Positions 59,056 to 64,000 of a stretch of 64,000 nucleotides of DNA are shown here, piece after piece. Below the pieces are notes generated by a model. That model saw only the letters and a program-made list of their open reading frames with translations, had not been told where the DNA came from and searched no databases. This stretch comes from Bufo bufo (Eukaryota > Chordata > Amphibia > Anura > Bufonidae): contig NC_053392.1 of the NCBI RefSeq assembly GCF_905171765.1, positions 35,162,956-35,226,955 of the forward strand, in the 5' to 3' direction. The position numbers and the translations under genes were made by a program. Every line of letters begins with the position of its first letter. Positions within the stretch are counted from its first letter, which is position 1.

Positions 59056-59934
59056 CATTCCCCATATGTCTACTTTATGTTGGCATCATTTTGGAAATGT
59101 CATTTTATTTTTTTAGGACGTTAGAAGGCTTAGAAGTTTAGAAGCAATTCTTCAAATTTATAAGAAAATTGCCAAAACCCACTTTATAAGGACCAGTTCA
59201 GGTCTGAAGTCACTTTGTGGGGCCTACATAGTGGATACCCCCATAAATGACCCCATTGTAGAAACTACACCCCTCAAGGTATTCAAAACCGATTTTACAA
59301 ACTTTGTTAACCCTTTAGGCGTTCCACAAGAATTAAAGGAAAATGGAGATCAAATTTTTAAATTTCACTTTTTTGGCAGATTTTCCATTTTAATAAAAAA
59401 TGTTCTTTAACACATCGATGGTTAACAGCCAAACAAAACTCAATATTTATTACCCAGATTCTGCGGTTTACAGAAACACCCCACATGTGGTCATAAACTG
59501 CTGTATGGGCACACGGCAGGGCGCAGAAGAAAAGTAACTCCACATGGTTTTTAGATGCCATGTCCCATTTGAAGCCCCCTGATGCACCCTTACAGTAGAA
59601 ACTCCCAAGAAGTGACCCCATTTTGGAAACTAGGGGATAAGGTGCCAGTTTTATTAGTACTATTTTTGGGTACATATGATTTTTTGATCATTCATTATAA
59701 CACTTTATGGGGCAAGGTGACCAAAAAATTGGTTGTTTCAGCACAGTTTCTATTTATTTATTTTTACAGCGTTCACCTGAGGGGTTCGGTCAAGTGACAT
59801 TTTTATAGAGCAGATCGTTACGGACGTGGCGATACCTAATATGTATACTTTTTCTCATTTATTAAAGTTTTACACAATAATAGCATTTTTGAAACAAAAA
59901 AATGATGTTTTAATGTGTCCATGTTCTGAGAGCT

Positions 59935-60900
59935 ATAGTTTTTTTATTTTTTGAGAGATTTTCTTATGTAGGGGCTCATTTTTTGCGGGATGAGGTGACG
60001 GTTTTATTTGTACTATTTTGTGGGACATACGCGTTTTTGATCACTTGGTGTTGCACCTTTTGTGATGCAAGGTGACAAAAATTGCTTGTTTTGACACAGT
60101 TTTTTTTTTTTTTACGGTGTTCACCCGAGGGGTTAGGTCATGTGATATTTTTATAGAGCTGGGTTTTACGAACGCGGCAATACCTAATATGTATACTTTT
60201 TTTTATTTGTTTCACTTTAACACAATAATAGCATTTTTGAAACCAAAAAAATGATGTTTTAGTGTCTCCATGTTCTAAGAGCTATAGTTTTTTTTATTTT
60301 TTGAGAGATTTTCTTATGTAAGGGCTCATTTTTTGTGGGATGAGGTGACGGTTTTATTGGTACTATTTCGTGGGACATACGCATTTTTGATCACTTGGTG
60401 TTGCACCTTTTGTGATGCAAGGTGACAAAAATTGCTTGTTTTGACACAGTTTTTTTTTTTGTTTTTTTACGGTGTTCACCCGAGGGGTTAGGTCATGTGA
60501 TATTTTATAGAGCTGGTTTTTACGGACGCGGCAATACCTAATATGTATACTTTTTTTTATTTGTTTCACTTTAACACAATAATAGCATTTTTGAAACCAA
60601 AAAAATGATGTTTTAGTGTCTCCATGTTCTAAGAGCTATAGTTTTTTTATTTTTTGAGAGATTTTCTTATGTAGGGGCTCATTTTTTGCGGGATGAGGTG
60701 ACGGTTTTATTGCTACTATTTTGTGGGACATACGCGTTCTTGATCACTTGGTGTTGCACCTTTTTTGATGCAAGGTGACAAAAATTGCTTGTTTTGACAC
60801 AGTTTTTTTTGTTTTTTTTTCCGGTGTTCACCCGAGGGGTTAGGTCATGTGATATTTTTATAGAGCTGGTTTTTACGGACGCGGCAATACCAAATATGTC
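59935..60900. repeat. 355-bp tandem modules in the right arm
   Basis: Nearly three copies starting around 59945, 60300 and 60650, each with GGGGCTCATTTTTTG(C/T)GGGA, GATCACTTGGTGTTGCACC, GGTGTTCACCCGAGGGGTTA and ACCTAATATGTATACTTTTT. The copies are almost identical, so recently amplified. Confidence 0.93.
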
Positions 60901-61532
60901 TATTTTATTTTATTTTTTCTATTTTTCCTTTTTTTTTTTTTTTTTTTTTTTTACATGTGAAACTTTATTTTATTTTATTTTTTCAACCCTTTGTTTTTTT
61001 TATTTTATTTTACACTTTTCGTCCCCCATAAGGTCATACAAGACCTCTGGGGGACATTTACTTCACTTTTTTTTTTCACAGTTGATTTCTCCTGTAACTG
61101 GGGCTGACATAGTAGCCCCAGTTACAGGACAAATACACCCCTATAGAGGCTGTACAGCAGCAATCCTGCGCTGTACAGCCTCACAGCAGGGCTGATCGAG
61201 GTCTCTGAGAGACCTCACACAGCTCCTGCACACTCCGGTCACGGCGGTCACATGACCGCCGGGCCGGAACAGGAAGCGCACAGCGCTTCCTGCTCCGCAG
61301 ACACAGCGCTCGGTGAGCGCTGTGTCTGCAGCGATCTAGAAGGCAGGGACACCTGGGCACTGTCCCTGCCTCCTCTCAGGGTTTCCCTGCTGTCACTGAC
61401 AGCGGGCAACGCGATCAGCAGCTGCACGATTAGCGTGCAGCTGCTATTTCTGAAAGGACGTTCTAAAACGTGCTGTCAGAAATAGACGTCCACCCATAGG
61501 ACGTTTATATCCTATGGGCGGACGTGAAGCGG

Positions 61533-61838
61533 TTAAGTAATAAATATTTTATGAGGTATCACTTTCTGTTTTAAAAGCAGAGAAATTGAAATTTTTAAAA
61601 TAGCAAATTTTTCCAAATTTTTGGTAAATTTTGGATTATTACATAAATAAAGGTGAGATATATCGACACAAATTTGCCACTGTCATGAAGTACAATGTGT
61701 CACAAGAAAACAATCTCAGAATGGCTTGGATAAGTAAAAGCGTGCCAAAGTTATTACCACATAAAGTGAGACATGTCAGATTTGCAAAATTAAGCCTGGT
61801 CAGGAAGGGGGTAAATGGCCCAGATGTGAAGTGGTTAA
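61533..61838 (-). mobile_element. 306-bp TTAA unit, inverted copy (E')
   Basis: Inverse copy of 58750-59055: starts TTAAGTAATAAATATTTTATG and ends CAGATGTGAAGTGGTTAA. Its left TTAA (61533-61536) is shared with the end of the palindrome right arm. The copies share ACCTCATAAAATATTTATTA, AAAGTGATACC and ATTGTACTTCATGA words with moderate divergence in the middle. Confidence 0.83.
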
Positions 61839-61859
61839 ATAATTTTACATGATACTTGT

Positions 61860-62132
61860 TTCATAGGTATTCACAGGTTCTCCTTTAAGTACTTTTTTTT
61901 ATATAATAGAAAAGATTCAACTGGACAATCATAAAGTTGGTGGCTCACTACTGGTAAAAAAAGGTGGTCAGAATTAGAAAAACATGGCTTTTTTCCAGAA
62001 ACAGTGCCACCTCTTTCCAAAGGTAGTGTCTGGTATTGCAGTTGAGCTTTTATTAAAAGCCTGAGCTGCAGTACCAGACAAAATCTGTAGACATTTGTGG
62101 TGCTGTTTCTGCAAGAAAGCAGCCATGTTTAT
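61860..62132. repeat. Small palindromic element
   Basis: 61978-62132 folds back: AAACATGGCTTTTTTCCAG and CAGAAACAGTGCCAC pair with GTGGTGCTGTTTCTGCAAG and AGCAGCCATGTTT; inner GTCTGGTATTGCAG pairs with CTGCAGTACCAGAC. This is a common anuran foldback repeat. TTCTCCTTTAAG at 61879 looks like an eroded TTAA element end. Confidence 0.75.
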
Positions 62133-62712
62133 TTGATTCTGGTGAAGTTGGGGAAGGGGGCGCTGCGAACCTTGATAACTGATTTCCAGCTTTTGCCCAA
62201 ATTTTATAAACTTTCACTAACTTTCCAGGGAGTTGGACACCTATTACTGTATGAAGACCTGTGGAGGCAGTGACGTGGTACATCACCCAGATCTGATGAC
62301 CGGGGCAGGCAGTGTTGTATAGGAACACTTGTTAGCGATCATCTTATATTACCTCTTCTTGTGTTAGTCCTTGAGTAGCCACACCAGCATGTCCCCTACT
62401 CATCGTGACCAAAACTCATACTACACCCCTTTTCTAGGTTATTATTTGTGTTGTGGGTTAGGAGGAGGTGACACTCTACAAATCTAGGGATTTATGTTGG
62501 AAGCCCCTATCATAAATTAGAGGCTGGAGCAAGGGAGGTTTGGAAATGTTCTCCAGACCCCACAGTAGTTTCTGAAGGAGGCAAGTGTCAGCACCAGCCT
62601 TTACGCCCATCTAATAGTGTAAGAATTGCAATTCTGCCTGTGTTCCTCTGCTTGTTGTCGGTTGCACTGGCCAGCACACAGTTGGACAAGTCCAGTTAAT
62701 TTGGTATGATGA
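62133..62712. other. Low-copy sequence
   Basis: No gene or repeat recognised. Confidence 0.4.
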
Positions 62713-63088
62713 GTAGTGATGAGCGGCATAGGCAATATTCGTTTTCGCGATATTTCGCAAATTTTTCGCACAATAAATTCTCAAATTCTAGAATTCGCGA
62801 TCTCCAGTCCTTATTTTTGCGATTGTGCAAATCGGGACTAATGATGCACACTTTTTTTTGCGCAATACATGCAACTTCACATTTTATCAGGTCTGAGTAG
62901 ATATTACTGATTGGTGCACTAAGTACTGTTGTGACATCACAGCACTATGTCTGTAGCCTGTATGTATGGACGGCAGAGAAACAGTAATCCCTATCACACT
63001 ACCTAACACCCTGCACTGGAACCTATCAGCTACATTATATCACTAACTAACCTACACTGACTATTTCCCACTAACTATCTGTATTATA
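62713..63088 (+). mobile_element. hAT-like repeat, right end cut by Tc1
   Basis: Starts TAGTGATGAGCGGCATAGGC, continues with TTCGCGATATTTCGC and GCGCAATACATGCAACTTCA, then ACATCACAGCACTATGTCTG and CACCCTGCACTGGAACC. It shares its first part with 4368-4738. The right end is not seen before the Tc1 element at 63091, so the 8-bp duplication cannot be checked. Confidence 0.6.
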
Positions 63089-63090
63089 TA

Positions 63091-64000
63091 CACTCACCTA
63101 AAGAATTATTAGGAACACCATACTAATACGGTGTTGGACCCCCTTTTGCCTTCAGAACTGCCTTAATTCTACGTGGCATTGATTCAACAAGGTGCTGATA
63201 GCATTCTTTAGAAATGTTGGCCCATATTGATAGGATAGCATCTTGCAGTTGATGGAGATTTGAGGGATGCACATCCAGGGCACGAAGCTCCCGTTCCACC
63301 ACATCCCAAAGATGCTCTATTGGGTTGAGATCTGGTGACTGTGGGGCCATTTTAGTACAGTGAACTCATTGTCATGTTCAAGAAACCAATTTGAAATGAT
63401 TCGAGCTTTGTGACATGGTGCATTATCCTGCTGGAAGTAGCCATCAGAGGATGGATACATGTTCTCATTCCGTTTACGCCAAATTCGGACTCTACCATTT
63501 GAATGTCTCAACAGAAATCGAGACTCATCAGACCAGGCAACATTTTTCCAGTCTTCAAAAGTCCAATTTTGGTGAGTTCGTGCAAATTGTAGCCTCTTTT
63601 TCCTATTTGTAGTGGAGATGAGTGGTACCCGGTGGGGTCTTCTGCTGTTGTAGCCCATCCGCCTCAAGGTTGTGCGTGTTGTGGCTTCACAAATGCTTTG
63701 CTGCATACCTCGGTTGTAACGAGTGGTTATTTCAGCCAACGTTGCTCTTCTATCAGCTTGAATCAGTCGGCCCATTCTCCTCTGACCTCCAGCATCCACA
63801 AGGCATTTTTGCCCACAGGACTGCCGCATACTGGATGTTTTTCCCTTTTCACACCATTCTTTGTAAACCCTAGAAATGGTTGTGCGTGAAAATCCCAGTA
63901 ACTGAGCAGATTGTGAAATACTCAGACCGGCCCGTCTGGCACCAACCACCATGCCATGCTCAGAATTGCTTAAATCACCTTTCTTTCCCATTCTGACATT
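63091..64000 (-). mobile_element. Tc1-like transposon, cut by the window end
   Basis: Left terminus CACTCACCTAAAGAATTATT after TA at 63089-63090. The minus strand carries a transposase that ends near the terminus and starts at about 63991, so the 5' inverted repeat lies beyond the window. Confidence 0.9.
63123..63991 (-). pseudogene. Tc1-like transposase with internal deletion and frameshift
   Basis: The first frame (63991 down to 63317, 224 codons) has the N-terminal helix-turn-helix region (LSISQSAQLLGFSRTTISRV), then WSDESRFLL with the first catalytic Asp (residue 155), then YFQQDNAPCH with the second (residue 189). Only 33 residues separate these; about 90 are usual, and the missing part includes the GGGSVMVWG block, so there is an internal in-frame deletion. 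The frame then breaks at about 63345. The last part (APQSPDLNPIEHLW with the catalytic Glu, then LVESMPRRIKAVLKAKGG) is in another frame, at 63123-63350. Allowing for the break, Asp and Glu are about 36 residues apart, near the DD34E-DD36E range of Tc1 families. Not functional as it stands. Confidence 0.93.

Larger units (their letters stand above)
55379..61536. mobile_element. Very large palindrome (arms 2.5-3.4 kb) with central insert
   Basis: The left arm (55379-58753) starts TTAACCACTTCACATCCGCC and the right arm (59052-61536) ends with the inverse of TTAACCGCTTCACGTCCGCC. Inner sequence mirrors too, for example TTCCAAAATGGGGTCACTT at 58230 against AAGTGACCCCATTTTGGAA at 59610, and GGGGAATG at 58742 against CATTCCCC at 59056. 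The left arm is longer mainly because of a 630-bp Harbinger-like insertion and two LINE tails. Each arm contains tandem modules with GTGTTGCACCTTTTGTGATG and AGTACCAATCAAACCGTCAC words. I recognise the modules as a common anuran repeat; there is no transposase. Confidence 0.85.

Overview
This window reads as gene-poor nuclear DNA from an amphibian, most likely a frog or toad. I base that on repeat families I recognise as typical of anurans: short elements starting TTAAAGGGG and bounded by TTAA, long palindromic elements starting TTAACCACTT, elements of the TAGNGATG/GTTCGCGAAC type with 8-bp target duplications, Tc1-like elements and Gypsy-like solo LTRs. The species cannot be fixed from this sequence. 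No convincing intact host protein-coding gene, rRNA or tRNA was found. Almost every long open frame lies in a tandem array whose unit length is a multiple of three (24, 30 or 72 bp) or in a transposon.

Layout. 0-5 kb: a foldback Tc1 derivative, then a 2.7-kb hAT-like element that split a palindrome. 5-9.5 kb: TTAA foldback element, a 72-bp minisatellite and a short hAT element. 9.5-12.7 kb: a 3.2-kb array of a 24-bp unit with an 837-bp internal duplication. 13-19.5 kb: T-rich DNA, a TTAA element carrying a Harbinger-like element, and low-copy DNA. 19.6-22.5 kb: a 5'-truncated, frame-broken LINE sitting in GATA repeats. 23-25.4 kb: a 30-bp minisatellite. 25.4-31 kb: low-copy DNA, TTAA elements, a solo LTR, and a minus-strand open region with one transmembrane segment. 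31-35 kb: a 4-kb element filled with 140-bp repeats. 35-42.5 kb: two minisatellites and a solo LTR split by a 3.9-kb TTAA element. 42.6-44 kb: a pyrimidine-rich minisatellite split by a hAT element. 44-55 kb: low-copy DNA, a decayed unclassified repeat, a decayed Tc1-like transposase and two minisatellites. 55.4-61.8 kb: a very large inverted structure with four TTAA-bounded modules. 62.7-64 kb: a hAT-like repeat and a Tc1-like element cut by the window end.

The best-supported results are nested insertions dated by their target duplications: hAT into palindrome at 1353-4033, Harbinger into TTAA elements at 17570 and 56731, a TTAA element into an LTR at 37544, and two opposed LINE tails at 55866-56203. 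The most interesting structure is the L-E-L'-E' arrangement at 55379-61838. A few low-copy stretches rich in TAAT motifs could be conserved regulatory elements, but that is inference. I saw no new defence, metabolic or RNA-guided system.
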